A stretch of 62,706 bases of DNA from Klebsiella pneumoniae (GTDB taxonomy: Bacteria; Pseudomonadota; Gammaproteobacteria; Ga0077536): positions 1 through 62,706 of the forward strand of contig CAMCQE010000006.1 in assembly GCA_945876945.1 (NCBI GenBank). The letters run 5' to 3'. The notes beneath the pieces are model-generated. The model saw only the letters and a program-made list of their open reading frames with translations. It was not told the origin of the DNA and searched no databases. Made by a program: the position numbers and the translations under genes. This document shows positions 39,800 through 48,421 of the stretch, in pieces; within the stretch, counting starts at the first letter, position 1, and each line of letters opens with the position of its first letter.

Positions 39800-39982
39800 T
39801 CATTTGGCCGGCGTTGCTGGTTTGGCATCCGGCAGATAGAGATCACCCTTCTGGCCACAGGCCGTTTGAGTGAGGCTTACCAAGGTCAGCAGGGCGATGA
39901 GTGCCAGCGCACTACGCTTGCTTTCGCGCCGACGTTCGTTCAACAATCCGGACGAATATTCAACGGAGAATCGGTGGTTCAT
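39800..39982 (-). CDS. lptM: LPS-assembly lipoprotein LptM
   Basis: A 60-codon frame encoding a lipoprotein of the LptM (YifL) family: hydrophobic segment [17 protein letters not shown] with a lipobox cysteine, followed by GQKGDLYLP, the family hallmark. LptM stabilises the LptD-LptE translocon. The start is doubtful. ATG 39982 gives an unusually long, charged N terminus before the signal; a TTG at codon 13 or 14 (39946 or 39943) would give a normal one. The ATG overlaps the trxA start on the opposite strand by two bases. Confidence 0.85.
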   Translation of the reverse strand: MNHRFSVEYSSGLLNERRRESKRSALALIALLTLVSLTQTACGQKGDLYLPDAKPATPAK

Positions 39983-40310
39983 GAGCAGCCCTAATATTGT
40001 TTACGTGAGTGACAGCTCATTCGAACAGGATGTCCTTAATGCGAGCAAGCCCGTACTAGTCGATTACTGGGCGGAGTGGTGTGGCCCGTGCCGCATGATT
40101 GCCCCCATTCTAGACGAGGTCTCGACCGAGTATAACGACCGCCTCACGGTGGCCAAACTTGATGTCGACGCTAACCAAAGCACCTCGGTGAAATACGGCA
40201 TCCGTGGCGTTCCGACGCTGATGTTGTTCAAAGACGGCAACGTGGTCGCCACCCATGTTGGCGCGCTGACCAAATCACAACTCACGGCGTTCATCGACAG
40301 CAATACCTGA
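39981..40310 (+). CDS. trxA: thioredoxin
   Basis: A 109-residue disulfide reductase with the active site WCGPC (Cys34 and Cys37), the buried Asp in VLVDYWAEW and the cis-proline loop RGVPTLMLF. It reduces ribonucleotide reductase, PAPS reductase and other proteins in the cytoplasm. Length equals E. coli TrxA. The start codon shares its first two bases with the lptM start on the other strand. rho follows after 195 bases, as in E. coli. Confidence 0.97.
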   Translation: MSSPNIVYVSDSSFEQDVLNASKPVLVDYWAEWCGPCRMIAPILDEVSTEYNDRLTVAKLDVDANQSTSVKYGIRGVPTLMLFKDGNVVATHVGALTKSQLTAFIDSNT

Positions 40311-40316
40311 GCGGTG

Positions 40317-40387
40317 CGGTGCAGTGGCTCCGTCCCTGTGGCGATCAAGCAGGGACGGAAAATCGCCTAGACGACTCCACTGCACCG
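40317..40387 (+). repeat. nested inverted repeat in the trxA-rho gap
   Basis: An outer perfect 11-bp stem (CGGTGCAGTGG at 40317-40327, CCACTGCACCG at 40377-40387) encloses an inner perfect 10-bp stem (TCCGTCCCTG at 40329-40338, CAGGGACGGA at 40350-40359) with an 11-base loop; one unpaired base on the left and 17 on the right. It starts six bases after the trxA stop. A T-run of five follows eight bases beyond it (TGATATTTTT), so it could also act as a weak trxA terminator. Confidence 0.75.
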
Positions 40388-40435
40388 TGATATTTTTCGA
40401 CCGCATCACCTGAGTCGCCGTTCCAGGCAACTCGA

Positions 40436-40490
40436 ATTACCCGGCCACTCCTTCCCCTCGCGCACCATCCTCTGGTCGCGCCATCAACTT
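40436..40490 (+). promoter_or_regulatory. C-rich, G-poor leader before rho (possible rut site)
   Basis: Between the nested hairpin and the rho start the RNA has a run rich in C and poor in G (for example ACTCCTTCCCCTCGC and ACCATCCTC). Such sequence is the preferred binding site of Rho factor. In E. coli the rho gene is autoregulated by Rho-dependent attenuation in its leader, so this stretch is a plausible site for the same control. Evidence is composition only. Confidence 0.45.
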
Positions 40491-40505
40491 GTAATCCAAA
40501 CATCA

Positions 40506-41762
40506 ATGAATCTGACCGAACTGAAGCAGAAACCCGCCGCTGAGATCATTTCCATCGCTGATGAACTGGGCATCGAAAACGTCGCCCGCTCACGCAAGCA
40601 AGACGTGATTTTCAGCATTCTCAAAGCACAGGCCAAAAAAGGCGAAGACATTTCCGGCGACGGCGTCCTTGAAATTCTCCAGGACGGCTTTGGATTTCTC
40701 CGCTCGGGCGATGGTTCCTATCTCGCTGGCCCCGACGACATCTACGTCTCACCAAGCCAGATTCGCCGCTTCAATCTGCGGACTGGCGACACCATCTCCG
40801 GCAAGATTCGCCCGCCCAAAGATGGCGAACGTTATTTCGCGCTGCTCAAAGTCAGCGACATCAACTTCGAACCGCCCGAGAACGCCAAGAATAAGGTGCT
40901 GTTCGAAAACCTCACGCCGCTGTTCGCCAACAAGCGACTGAATCTGGAACTCGGCAACGGCAGCACCGAAGACCTTACGCCGCGCGTCATTGACCTCGTG
41001 GCGCCAATCGGCAAAGGCCAGCGCGGACTGATCATCTCGCCGCCGAAAGCCGGTAAAACCATGATGCTCCAGAGCATCGCCCACTCGGTGGCGGCCAATC
41101 ACCCCGAGTGCTATCTCATTGTGTTGCTCATCGACGAACGTCCGGAAGAAGTGACCGAAATGCAGCGCTCCGTGCGCGGCGAAGTGATCGCGAGCACCTT
41201 CGACGAACCCGCCAGCCGCCACGTGCAGGTGGCCGAAATGGTGATCGACAAGGCGAAGCGCCTCGTCGAGCACAAGCGCGACGTGGTGATTCTGCTCGAC
41301 TCCATCACCCGTCTGGCACGCGCCTACAACACCGTGGTCCCGGCCTCGGGCAAGGTGTTGACCGGTGGTGTGGACGCCAACGCCCTACAGCGTCCCAAGC
41401 GCTTCTTCGGCGCGGCGCGCAACATCGAAGAAGGCGGCAGTCTCACGATTATGGCCACCGCGCTGATCGACACCGGTTCGCGCATGGACGACGTGATCTA
41501 CGAAGAGTTCAAAGGCACCGGCAATATGGAAGTTCACCTTGACCGCAAGATCGCCGAGAAGCGCATCTTCCCGGCGGTGAACATCAATCGCTCGGGCACC
41601 CGCCGCGAAGAACTGCTCACGCATCCGGACGAACTGCAGAAGATGTGGATCCTCCGCAAACTGCTGCATCCGATGGAAGAAATCGCGGCGATGGAATTCC
41701 TGCTGGAGCGCCTGAAAGCCACCAAGAACAACGGTGACTTCTTCGACTCCATGAAGCGCTAA
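40506..41762 (+). CDS. rho: transcription termination factor Rho
   Basis: A 418-residue RNA-dependent hexameric ATPase helicase. It opens with the N-terminal helical extension ([14 protein letters not shown]), followed by the cold-shock-like RNA-binding domain with GFGFLRS, the Walker [11 protein letters not shown] near residue 180, Walker [17 protein letters not shown], the Q-loop near [10 protein letters not shown], and the R-loop/catalytic Arg region. Length equals E. coli Rho (419). It is the last gene on this strand before a strong terminator. Confidence 0.98.
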   Translation: MNLTELKQKPAAEIISIADELGIENVARSRKQDVIFSILKAQAKKGEDISGDGVLEILQDGFGFLRSGDGSYLAGPDDIYVSPSQIRRFNLRTGDTISGKIRPPKDGERYFALLKVSDINFEPPENAKNKVLFENLTPLFANKRLNLELGNGSTEDLTPRVIDLVAPIGKGQRGLIISPPKAGKTMMLQSIAHSVAANHPECYLIVLLIDERPEEVTEMQRSVRGEVIASTFDEPASRHVQVAEMVIDKAKRLVEHKRDVVILLDSITRLARAYNTVVPASGKVLTGGVDANALQRPKRFFGAARNIEEGGSLTIMATALIDTGSRMDDVIYEEFKGTGNMEVHLDRKIAEKRIFPAVNINRSGTRREELLTHPDELQKMWILRKLLHPMEEIAAMEFLLERLKATKNNGDFFDSMKR

Positions 41763-41771
41763 GCGCTGTCT

Positions 41772-41811
41772 GCGCCCGTTGCCCCAAGCGGCAACGGGCG
41801 CTTCGTCTTCT
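41772..41811. terminator. bidirectional terminator between rho and hinT
   Basis: GCGCCCGTTGCC (41772-41783) and GGCAACGGGCGC (41790-41801) form a perfect 12-bp stem with a six-base loop, followed on the rightward strand by TTCGTCTTCT. It lies 10 bases after the rho stop and 20 before the hinT stop, so it may end both convergent transcripts; the T-tract is imperfect on both sides. Confidence 0.8.
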
Positions 41812-41820
41812 ATGCCGGGC

Positions 41821-42165
41821 TTAACCCGGTGGCCAATCGAACGACCGTCCCGCCAGCACGTGCACGTGCAGGTGGAACACCGTCTGCCCCGCATCCGCGC
41901 CGTTATTCACTGCCAGCCGAAAGGCGTCCCCGTGCCCGTTCCGTCGCGCGACTTCACCGGCCGCCAGCAAGAGTTGCCCTAATAGCAATGCGTCTTCCGC
42001 GCTGGCGTCGGCCACTTTGGCAATGGGTTTACGGGGCACGACCAAGGCATGGAACGGCGCCTGGGGATTGATGTCGGCGAAGGCAATGCAATGTTCGTCT
42101 TCGTATAAAATCTGGGCCGGAATTTCTCTGTCGATAATTCGGGTGAACAGGGTTTTATCGCTCAT
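41821..42165 (-). CDS. hinT: HIT family purine nucleoside phosphoramidase
   Basis: A 114-residue histidine-triad protein. The triad is His98, His100 and His102 in FHLHVHVLAG; DEHCIAFADINPQAPFHALVVP, of which FADINPQAPFH is diagnostic, is in the N-terminal half. HinT hydrolyses AMP-lysine-type phosphoramidates in the cytoplasm. It converges on rho and lies downstream of the Nudix gene, 35 bases away. Confidence 0.93.
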   Translation of the reverse strand: MSDKTLFTRIIDREIPAQILYEDEHCIAFADINPQAPFHALVVPRKPIAKVADASAEDALLLGQLLLAAGEVARRNGHGDAFRLAVNNGADAGQTVFHLHVHVLAGRSFDWPPG

Positions 42166-42200
42166 GGGTGCTCCGCTATTGAGGCTATCAAGGCGCCCGC

Positions 42201-42773
42201 TCAGCGCGGACGGCGTGGCAGAAATTCGGCGCGCCGCTCGCCGTGGACAATATCGCCAAGGTGCGTGCCGAACGCAGCGCGGCGGCGGTCCTCGAAAAAC
42301 AGCTCAAGCGTGTGCGTAATGGTGGGGAACGCGAGTTCTTTCCAGGGGATCTCGTGTTCATGAAAGAGGCCACACTCAAGGCTTTCGGTGCCCGGACCAA
42401 AATCGAGGTCGAGCAGTTTTGAGCGGAACATCATGTACACCTGATTGGTATGCGGAATGTTCATCACGGTATAGAGACTGAGAATTTCCACCCGCGCGTT
42501 GGCTTCTTCCAAAGTTTCACGCTCGGCGGCTTCGGGCGTGGTTTCGCCGTTTTCCATAAAGCCGGCAGGTAAGGTCCAGTAGCCGTAACGCGGCGCGATC
42601 GCGCGCTTGCACAGCAAAATCTGCTCGCCCCATTCAGGAATCGCACCCACCACAATCTTGGGGTTCTCGTAATAGATTTCGTTGCACTGCTTGCAGATAT
42701 GGCGCGGACGATTGTCCCCGTCCGGCACCTGCCAGTTCATCTCACCCGCGCCGCATTGACTACAGAATTTCAT
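42201..42773 (-). CDS. zinc-ribbon Nudix hydrolase (NADH pyrophosphatase-like)
   Basis: A 190-residue protein with an N-terminal zinc ribbon (Cys4 and Cys7 in KFCSQCG, then ICKQCNEIYYENP) and a Nudix domain whose box is GFMENGETTPEAAERETLEEA, quoted in part as ENGETTPEAAERE; the final Gly of the canonical box is Asn here. The zinc ribbon plus the YYENPKIVVG stretch is typical of NudC-like enzymes that hydrolyse NADH or related dinucleotides, but the protein is shorter than NudC and the substrate is open. It overlaps the tesA stop by 4 bases (ATGA). Confidence 0.85.
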   Translation of the reverse strand: MKFCSQCGAGEMNWQVPDGDNRPRHICKQCNEIYYENPKIVVGAIPEWGEQILLCKRAIAPRYGYWTLPAGFMENGETTPEAAERETLEEANARVEILSLYTVMNIPHTNQVYMMFRSKLLDLDFGPGTESLECGLFHEHEIPWKELAFPTITHTLELFFEDRRRAAFGTHLGDIVHGERRAEFLPRRPR

Positions 42774-43417
42774 GGTGTCCCCTGTGAGGTTTGCGCAAGC
42801 ACCGGAGCCAGCGTGGACCACACCGCGTCCAGCATGAGCCCTTGCGCCTCAGCTTTGGGGTGAAGTCCGTCTGCCTGCATCAGCGCAGGATTCAGTGCAA
42901 CGTCTTTCAGAAAAAACGGGGTTAATGATACACGCCCAAACTCGCCGGGCAGCGCCTCATAAACTTGCGCAAATCCAGTCGCATAGGCGGGGCCGTAGTT
43001 AGGAGGCATCCGCATCGGAATGAGCACTACCGATGCGTCGATGCGGCGGCTCGCAGAAACGATAGCCCGCAGGTTGGTCTTCATCTCCTGAAGCGGCAGA
43101 CCCCGCAGGCCATCGTTGGCGCCTAGTTCGACTACCACCACGCGGGGCTGATGGGCTTCGAGTAGTGCGGGCAACCGACTGAGGCCACCGGAGGTCGTCT
43201 CGCCGCTCACGCTCGCGTTGACGATACGCGCGGCATAACCCAGGCTCTGGACACGTGCTTGCAGCAGATCAGGCCATGCTTCACCGGCGCGCAGCCCATA
43301 GCCCGCGCTCAGGCTGTCGCCCAGAATTAACACTACCAGCGGAGTTTCTGCAGCCGACACCGGCCTGCCCGCAAGCAGGCCGACCAGCACAATCATCATG
43401 ACCAACGCCATTCTCAT
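42770..43417 (-). CDS. tesA: arylesterase / acyl-CoA thioesterase I TesA
   Basis: A 215-residue periplasmic SGNH hydrolase. Signal peptide of about 23 residues (MRMALVMMIVLVGLLAG), then Ser35 in LGDSLSAGYGL, the Gly of block II in ASVSGETTSGG, Asn in ELGANDGLRG and Asp/His in ADGLHP. It cleaves short esters and acyl thioesters. Several Met starts are possible between 43417 and 43396; those at 43399 overlap the start of the divergent ybbA. The ybbA/tesA head-to-head arrangement is the one in E. coli. It overlaps the Nudix gene by 4 bases. Confidence 0.9.
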   Translation of the reverse strand: MRMALVMMIVLVGLLAGRPVSAAETPLVVLILGDSLSAGYGLRAGEAWPDLLQARVQSLGYAARIVNASVSGETTSGGLSRLPALLEAHQPRVVVVELGANDGLRGLPLQEMKTNLRAIVSASRRIDASVVLIPMRMPPNYGPAYATGFAQVYEALPGEFGRVSLTPFFLKDVALNPALMQADGLHPKAEAQGLMLDAVWSTLAPVLAQTSQGTP

Positions 43418-44072
43418 CGTCGAAAACCTCGGCAAAAGCTTCGTCAGCCCCGGGGGCGAACTGACCGTACTGGATGATATCAACTTCACCATTGCCCACG
43501 GCGAGACGGTAGCCATTCTCGGTGCTTCAGGCTCGGGCAAATCCACCTTGCTGGCGCTGATGGCCGGGCTAGAGGTGCCAACACGCGGACGTTGCGTGCT
43601 GAACAGTCACGATCTCAGCCGGCTCGATGAAGACGCGCGCGCAGCGGTACGGCGCGACACGCTGGGCTTCGTATTCCAGCAGTTTCATCTGCTGCCCGCG
43701 TTCACCGCACTCGAAAACGTGATGCTGCCCCTCGAACTCGCCGGCCGACCCACGCCGCGCGAAACCGCTGCCGCCATTCTTGACGCCGTAGGGCTGCGGG
43801 AGCGACAGGACCATTATCCGCGCCAACTTTCCGGCGGCGAGCAGCAGCGTGTGGCACTCGCGCGGGCTTATTGCACCTCGCCCCCTGTGCTCATGGCGGA
43901 CGAACCCACCGGCAATCTGGACGCCGCCACGGCGACCCAGATCGCAGACCTCCTCTTCGCGCTCAACGCCCAGCACGCAACCACGCTGGTGCTCGTCACC
44001 CACGACGAGAAACTCGCCGCCCGCTGCGCTCGTCGGATCCGGCTGGAAGCGGGCCGCCTGATTGCCAGCTGA
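43398..44072 (+). CDS. ybbA: ABC transporter ATP-binding protein YbbA
   Basis: A 224-residue ATPase of the LolD/MacB branch: Walker A GASGSGKSTLL near residue 40, the Q-loop LGFVFQQFHLLPAF, signature LSGGEQQRVALARA and Walker B VLMADEPTGNLDA. It pairs with the large permease that follows 24 bases later. Members of this branch drive mechanotransmission across the inner membrane rather than simple uptake. It faces tesA, a periplasmic thioesterase, as in E. coli. Confidence 0.92.
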   Translation: MTNAILIVENLGKSFVSPGGELTVLDDINFTIAHGETVAILGASGSGKSTLLALMAGLEVPTRGRCVLNSHDLSRLDEDARAAVRRDTLGFVFQQFHLLPAFTALENVMLPLELAGRPTPRETAAAILDAVGLRERQDHYPRQLSGGEQQRVALARAYCTSPPVLMADEPTGNLDAATATQIADLLFALNAQHATTLVLVTHDEKLAARCARRIRLEAGRLIAS

Positions 44073-44096
44073 CACCCGCCAACTGAGGCACCCCAG

Positions 44097-46580
44097 TTGA
44101 ACGCCGCCACCCTGCGCCTTGCGCTCCGCTTCTTTCGCCGCGACCTCAGAAGCGCGCAGTTTCTTGTGATCGGACTTGCCGTGCTGGTCGCAGTGGGCAG
44201 CATCACCGCGGTAGGGAGTTTTACCGCCCGCGTGCGACTGGCATTGGACGAACAATCGCATGCCCTGCTGGCGGCTGATTTGGCGGTGCTGTCCAGCCAG
44301 CAGATTCCCGACAGCCTTGTCACTCAGGCCACGGCACTGGGTCTGCAGCACAGCCAGTATCTGGGCATGCGCACCATGCTGGCGGCCGGCGAGCGCCTGC
44401 ATTTAAGCGAATTGAAGGCCGTAGATACCGGTTATCCACTGCGCGGCGCACTCACCGTCAGAGACTCCCTGGTTGGCGCGGACTATCCCGCCACGACCAT
44501 TCCCTCGCCCGGCGAAGCCTGGGTGGATGTGCAGTTACCCGGACTGCTGGGAGTGGATATTGGCGACACGCTGTCGGTCGGCTCGGCGCAGATCAAAATC
44601 ACCAAAGTGCTCGTTTTAGAGCCCGACCGCGCGGGCGAATTCTTTGCGATCGCGCCTCGGGTGCTGGTGAATCGCGCGGATATTCCCGCCACCGGCCTCA
44701 TCGCGCCCGGCAGTCGCGTGCAGTACGCGCTGCTGCTAGCCGGGGAACGTGGGGCGCTGGCGCGCTTCCGCGATGAAGCCAAACTCGATCCCCACGCCCG
44801 TTTCAGCGCGCCGTCGGAAGCGCGTCCGGAAATCCGTGCGGCACTCACCCACGCCGAACAATTTCTCGGCATTGCCGCGCTTACCGCCACCACACTCGCC
44901 GGGATCGCCATTCTGCTGGCCGCTCGCAGCTATGCGAGTGAACGCACCGACAGCGTGGCGCTACTGCGCACCTTCGGCGCCAACCGCATGCAGATCATGG
45001 TGCTGGTGTTGGGCGAGTTGCTGCTGCTGGCGGTAAGCGCCTCGACGCTGGGCACGCTGCTGGGGTTTGGCTTGCAGGAAGTGCTGGCGCAAGTTTTGAA
45101 AGGCTGGACGGCCACCGCCTTGCCCGCGCCGCCGATTCAGGCCGCGCTACGGGGCTTTGCCGCCGGCGCGGTGGCGGTGGCGGGTTTCGGTCTCGCACCT
45201 TTGCTCGCGCTACGGCAGGTGCCACCCGCGCGAATCCTGCGACAGGATCTCCACGGCCCGGGCGTGCGGCCGCTCACGACATTCATATACGCCGTGGCCG
45301 CGATTACCCTCCTCGCCCCTTGGGACAGCGGCGACTGGCGTTTGACCAGTTGGGCCATCGTCGGCTTCTCGGGCGTGCTTGCCGGACTCGCGCTCAGCGG
45401 CTTCTTGCTGGTGAGTCTGCTGAGCGCGATGCGGAGTCAGGCGAGCATCGCCTGGCGGGCGGGGCTCGCCAATCTCGCGCGGCGCCGGGCGCAAAGCGTG
45501 TGGCAAATCTCGGCCCTGGGACTCGGCATCATGGCCTTGTTGCTGCTGGGTTTGCTCCGCACGGATCTCATGTCGCGCTGGCAGGAAACCTTGCCGGCCA
45601 GCACGCCGGACCAATTTCTGGTCAATATCCAGCCTGCGCAGGTCGACGCCCTCCAGCAGTTCATGCGCGCCCACCAACTGCCTGAAATTGCGCTCTATCC
45701 GATGGTGCGGGGCCGTTTATTGGCGATCGGCGACCATCGGGTAAGCCCGGACGACTACGACGATCCGCGCTCCAAGCGGCTCGTCGATCGGGAATTCAAC
45801 CTGTCCTGGAGCGACGCGTTGCGCGCTGACAACCGCATCATCACCGGCCAGTTCTGGCCGCCGTCGGCCCAGCCGCAATTCTCGGTGGAAGTGGACTTGG
45901 CGAAGCGCTTGGGGATTACCGTTGGCGACACTTTGCGCTTCAGCATCGCGGACCGGGAAGTGGAGGCGCCCGTGACCAGTTTGCGCGAAGTAGCGTGGGA
46001 CTCCATGAAGGTGAATTTCTTCGTGCTGGCGCCGCCCGGACTGCTGTCGAATCAACCCGCCACCTTCATTTCCAGCTTCAAGGCGCCTGCCAACCAGCCC
46101 ACGCTGTTGCGGGAACTCGTGGCAGCCTTCCCCAACATTACGGTGATCGACGTAGGCGCGCTGGTCACACAGGTCAGAGAGATCATGGCGCGGGTCGTTG
46201 AAGCCGTGCAGTTTGTATTTCTGTTTACGCTCGCGGCTGGCGTCGTCGTGCTCGTCGCGGCGCTGAAGGCCACGCAGGCCGAACGCCTGTACGACGCGGT
46301 GATCATGAAAACCTTAGGCGCACCGCGCCGGCTAATCGCCACCGCCGTCGCCGTGGAGTTCACAGCGCTGGGCGCCTGCGCAGGACTCGTTGGCGGCCTC
46401 GGCGCGTGGGCCAGCGGCTGGCTCATCGCCCACAAGGTGCTGCGCATTGCCTACGATTTTCAGCCGGCAGTGATTGCCATTGGCGTTCTGGCCGGACTGC
46501 TCGCGATCGTGGCCGTGGGGCTGTACGCGGTACTCAGCGCGCTGCGCGAGCCGGTAACCAGCGCGCTGCGCAAACTCTAG
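44097..46580 (+). CDS. ybbP: ABC transporter permease YbbP (FtsX/MacB-type)
   Basis: An 827-residue membrane protein with two FtsX/MacB-like blocks, each with hydrophobic helices near the ends (LVIGLAVLVAVGSITAVG at the N terminus; LAAGVVVLVAALK near residue 720) and large periplasmic loops between them. The start is TTG 44097, with GAGG 9 bases upstream; no ATG lies near. Together with YbbA it forms a MacB-superfamily complex of unknown cargo, possibly moving lipids acted on by TesA. It overlaps the convergent cupin gene by 4 bases. Confidence 0.87.
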   Translation: MNAATLRLALRFFRRDLRSAQFLVIGLAVLVAVGSITAVGSFTARVRLALDEQSHALLAADLAVLSSQQIPDSLVTQATALGLQHSQYLGMRTMLAAGERLHLSELKAVDTGYPLRGALTVRDSLVGADYPATTIPSPGEAWVDVQLPGLLGVDIGDTLSVGSAQIKITKVLVLEPDRAGEFFAIAPRVLVNRADIPATGLIAPGSRVQYALLLAGERGALARFRDEAKLDPHARFSAPSEARPEIRAALTHAEQFLGIAALTATTLAGIAILLAARSYASERTDSVALLRTFGANRMQIMVLVLGELLLLAVSASTLGTLLGFGLQEVLAQVLKGWTATALPAPPIQAALRGFAAGAVAVAGFGLAPLLALRQVPPARILRQDLHGPGVRPLTTFIYAVAAITLLAPWDSGDWRLTSWAIVGFSGVLAGLALSGFLLVSLLSAMRSQASIAWRAGLANLARRRAQSVWQISALGLGIMALLLLGLLRTDLMSRWQETLPASTPDQFLVNIQPAQVDALQQFMRAHQLPEIALYPMVRGRLLAIGDHRVSPDDYDDPRSKRLVDREFNLSWSDALRADNRIITGQFWPPSAQPQFSVEVDLAKRLGITVGDTLRFSIADREVEAPVTSLREVAWDSMKVNFFVLAPPGLLSNQPATFISSFKAPANQPTLLRELVAAFPNITVIDVGALVTQVREIMARVVEAVQFVFLFTLAAGVVVLVAALKATQAERLYDAVIMKTLGAPRRLIATAVAVEFTALGACAGLVGGLGAWASGWLIAHKVLRIAYDFQPAVIAIGVLAGLLAIVAVGLYAVLSALREPVTSALRKL

Positions 46581-46945
46581 TCCAGCCGATGATCTGCATT
46601 GGCGCGCCAGGGTGGGCTGCAAATCGCCAGAAAGCGCAAGGTGCACTGGCCGACGTTCTCGATCCACTGCTCGAGCAGCGGCGGAATGACGGCCGCATCG
46701 CCGGCCACCACGCGCGCGGTTTCCGTCCCGATGTGCAAATCGCCCTCGCCTTCCAGAATGAAATAGACTTCCGACTGCTCCAGCCAGTGCCGATAGGTTG
46801 CTTCGCCCACCGCCACCTCGGCCAGCGCCAGTGAGTAGTCGAGGCGACAGTCGCCATGAGACGGGTGCAACACTTCCCGAATCAAACAGCCGTCGTTGGC
46901 GATGAATGCTGGTAGCGAAGAAACGCGTTTGATGAGCATGGCCAT
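46577..46945 (-). CDS. single-domain cupin protein
   Basis: About 122 residues forming one cupin barrel. Metal-binding candidates include the histidine of ATYRHWLEQSEVYFILEGEGDLHIG, of which HWLEQSEVYFIL is the motif-1 region, and the segment GDAAVIPPLLEQWIEN of motif 2. Only one clear histidine and the glutamates are visible, so metal occupancy is uncertain. The start could be ATG 46945 or 46939. Function unknown; it faces hemH across 62 bases and overlaps ybbP at its end. Confidence 0.8.
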   Translation of the reverse strand: MAMLIKRVSSLPAFIANDGCLIREVLHPSHGDCRLDYSLALAEVAVGEATYRHWLEQSEVYFILEGEGDLHIGTETARVVAGDAAVIPPLLEQWIENVGQCTLRFLAICSPPWRANADHRLD

Positions 46946-47007
46946 CCCGGGGCAAGGGTATTCAACAACCGCGAACCATTCGCGGCCTACATGGAGCATA
47001 GACGAGT

Positions 47008-48099
47008 ATGGCGCGCTATCGCGGCACCGCTGAATTCAAACATGGCGCAGCCGCGCCCATCGGCATCCTGCTTTGTAACCTGGGCACGCCGGAAGCGCCG
47101 ACGACCAGCGCGGTGCGCACTTATCTGGCCGAATTTCTGGCCGACCCGCGCATCGTCGAGCTCCCACGCGTGCTCTGGATGCCGATCCTTCACGGCATCA
47201 TCCTGAACGTCCGTCCCCGCCGCTCGGCCCACGCCTACGCCCAAATCTGGACTGCAGAAGGCTCGCCCCTGATGACCAATTCTCGCGCGCAGCACGCGGC
47301 CGTGAGCGAGGCGCTGGAAGCGGCGGCCCCGGGTCATTACAAGGTGGCGCTGGGCATGCGCTACGGGCAACCTTCGATTGCCAGCGCCTTGCGCGAACTG
47401 GCGGCCGCCAACGTGCGTCGCGTACTGGTATTGCCGCTGTATCCGCAGTACTCCGCGCCGTCCACCGCCTCGGTAATCGACGCCGTCACCGCCGAGCTTC
47501 GCGATTGGCGCTGGGTGCCGGAACTGCGCACGGTGATGGATTACCACGCCGACGAGGATTACATCGAAGCGCTGGCCAGTTCAGTCCGGGAATATCGGGC
47601 GAACCACGGCAGCGGCGAGCGCTTGATGATTTCCTTCCACGGCATTCCGCGCCGCTATTTTCTGGCCGGCGATCCTTACTTCTGCCAATGCCAAGCGACC
47701 GCGCGCTTACTCGCGGAACGTCTGGGCTTGCGCAAGGACGAGTGGCTGGTGACTTTCCAGTCCCGCTTCGGGCGGGAGAAATGGCTGGAACCCTACACCG
47801 ACATCACGCTGGCGCAGATGGCACGCGATGGCCTGCGCAAGGTAGACGTGGTCTGCCCCGGCTTCGCGGCGGATTGTCTGGAAACGCTGGAAGAAATTGC
47901 CGTCCAGAACCGCGAAGGTTTCGAGGCCGCAGGCGGTCACGAGCTGCGCTACATCCCGGCCTTGAACCAGCGCCCGGACCATATTCAGTTGCTGCTGAAA
48001 CTCATCCATCAGCACACGGCTGGATGGCCGGGGCCGGCAGACGTTGCGGCCCGCACCGAAGCGGCGACCAGAGCGCGAACCATGGGCGCCGTGCTGTAA
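47008..48099 (+). CDS. hemH: ferrochelatase
   Basis: A 363-residue enzyme that inserts iron into protoporphyrin IX in the last step of heme synthesis. It has the conserved active-site histidine in MISFHGIPRRY near residue 212, the opening GILLCNLGTPEAP, PLYPQYSAPSTAS, and the glutamate in FAADCLETLEEI. No C-terminal [2Fe-2S] cysteine set is seen. Start is ATG 47008. With hemJ, hemL and hemB it gives four of the heme-pathway enzymes in this window. Confidence 0.95.
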   Translation: MARYRGTAEFKHGAAAPIGILLCNLGTPEAPTTSAVRTYLAEFLADPRIVELPRVLWMPILHGIILNVRPRRSAHAYAQIWTAEGSPLMTNSRAQHAAVSEALEAAAPGHYKVALGMRYGQPSIASALRELAAANVRRVLVLPLYPQYSAPSTASVIDAVTAELRDWRWVPELRTVMDYHADEDYIEALASSVREYRANHGSGERLMISFHGIPRRYFLAGDPYFCQCQATARLLAERLGLRKDEWLVTFQSRFGREKWLEPYTDITLAQMARDGLRKVDVVCPGFAADCLETLEEIAVQNREGFEAAGGHELRYIPALNQRPDHIQLLLKLIHQHTAGWPGPADVAARTEAATRARTMGAVL

Positions 48100-48125
48100 G
48101 AAAAATGCCAGCCCCGAACGGGGCT
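48100..48125 (-). terminator. short hairpin terminator for the DUF427 gene
   Basis: AGCCCC-GAAC-GGGGCT (48110-48125) is a perfect 6-bp stem. On the leftward strand it overlaps the DUF427 stop and is followed after four bases by five Ts, giving a modest intrinsic terminator. On the rightward strand it lies 11 bases after hemH but without a T-run. Confidence 0.55.
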
Positions 48126-48409
48126 CAGGCGGTGACTTCTACCCCGCGCCAGAACGCGAAGTACCCTTCGATGTGTTTGGCGTCGGGCTTGCACTCGGGG
48201 TAGTACCAGCAGGCGTCGCGATTGATCTGCCCCTCAACCACCACATCGTAATAGCTCGCCGTGCCTTTCCAGGAGCACACGGTGTGGGTGCTGCTCGGCT
48301 GCACGAACTCGCGTTTCAGCGCCTCCGGCGGAAAGTAATAGTTGCCTTCCACCGTTTTGCAGTCGTTCGATTCGGCGATTACCGCGCCGTTCCAGCGTGC
48401 CTGTGGCAT
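48125..48409 (-). CDS. DUF427 domain protein
   Basis: A 94-residue protein of the DUF427 family. The typical tryptophan/tyrosine-rich pattern is visible: ARWNGAVIAESN at the N terminus, YYFPPEAL, CSWKGTASYYDV near residue 45 and GYFAFWRGVEV at the C terminus. No enzymatic function is established. It sits in a short leftward group with yjbQ and a nitroreductase gene (12-base gap to yjbQ), so it may share a transcript. Confidence 0.92.
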   Translation of the reverse strand: MPQARWNGAVIAESNDCKTVEGNYYFPPEALKREFVQPSSTHTVCSWKGTASYYDVVVEGQINRDACWYYPECKPDAKHIEGYFAFWRGVEVTA

Positions 48410-48421
48410 TACATTCGCTCC

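Noticed and set aside
44432..44440. TTATCCACT resembling a DnaA box
   Set aside because: A single isolated copy inside ybbP with the last base changed is expected by chance.
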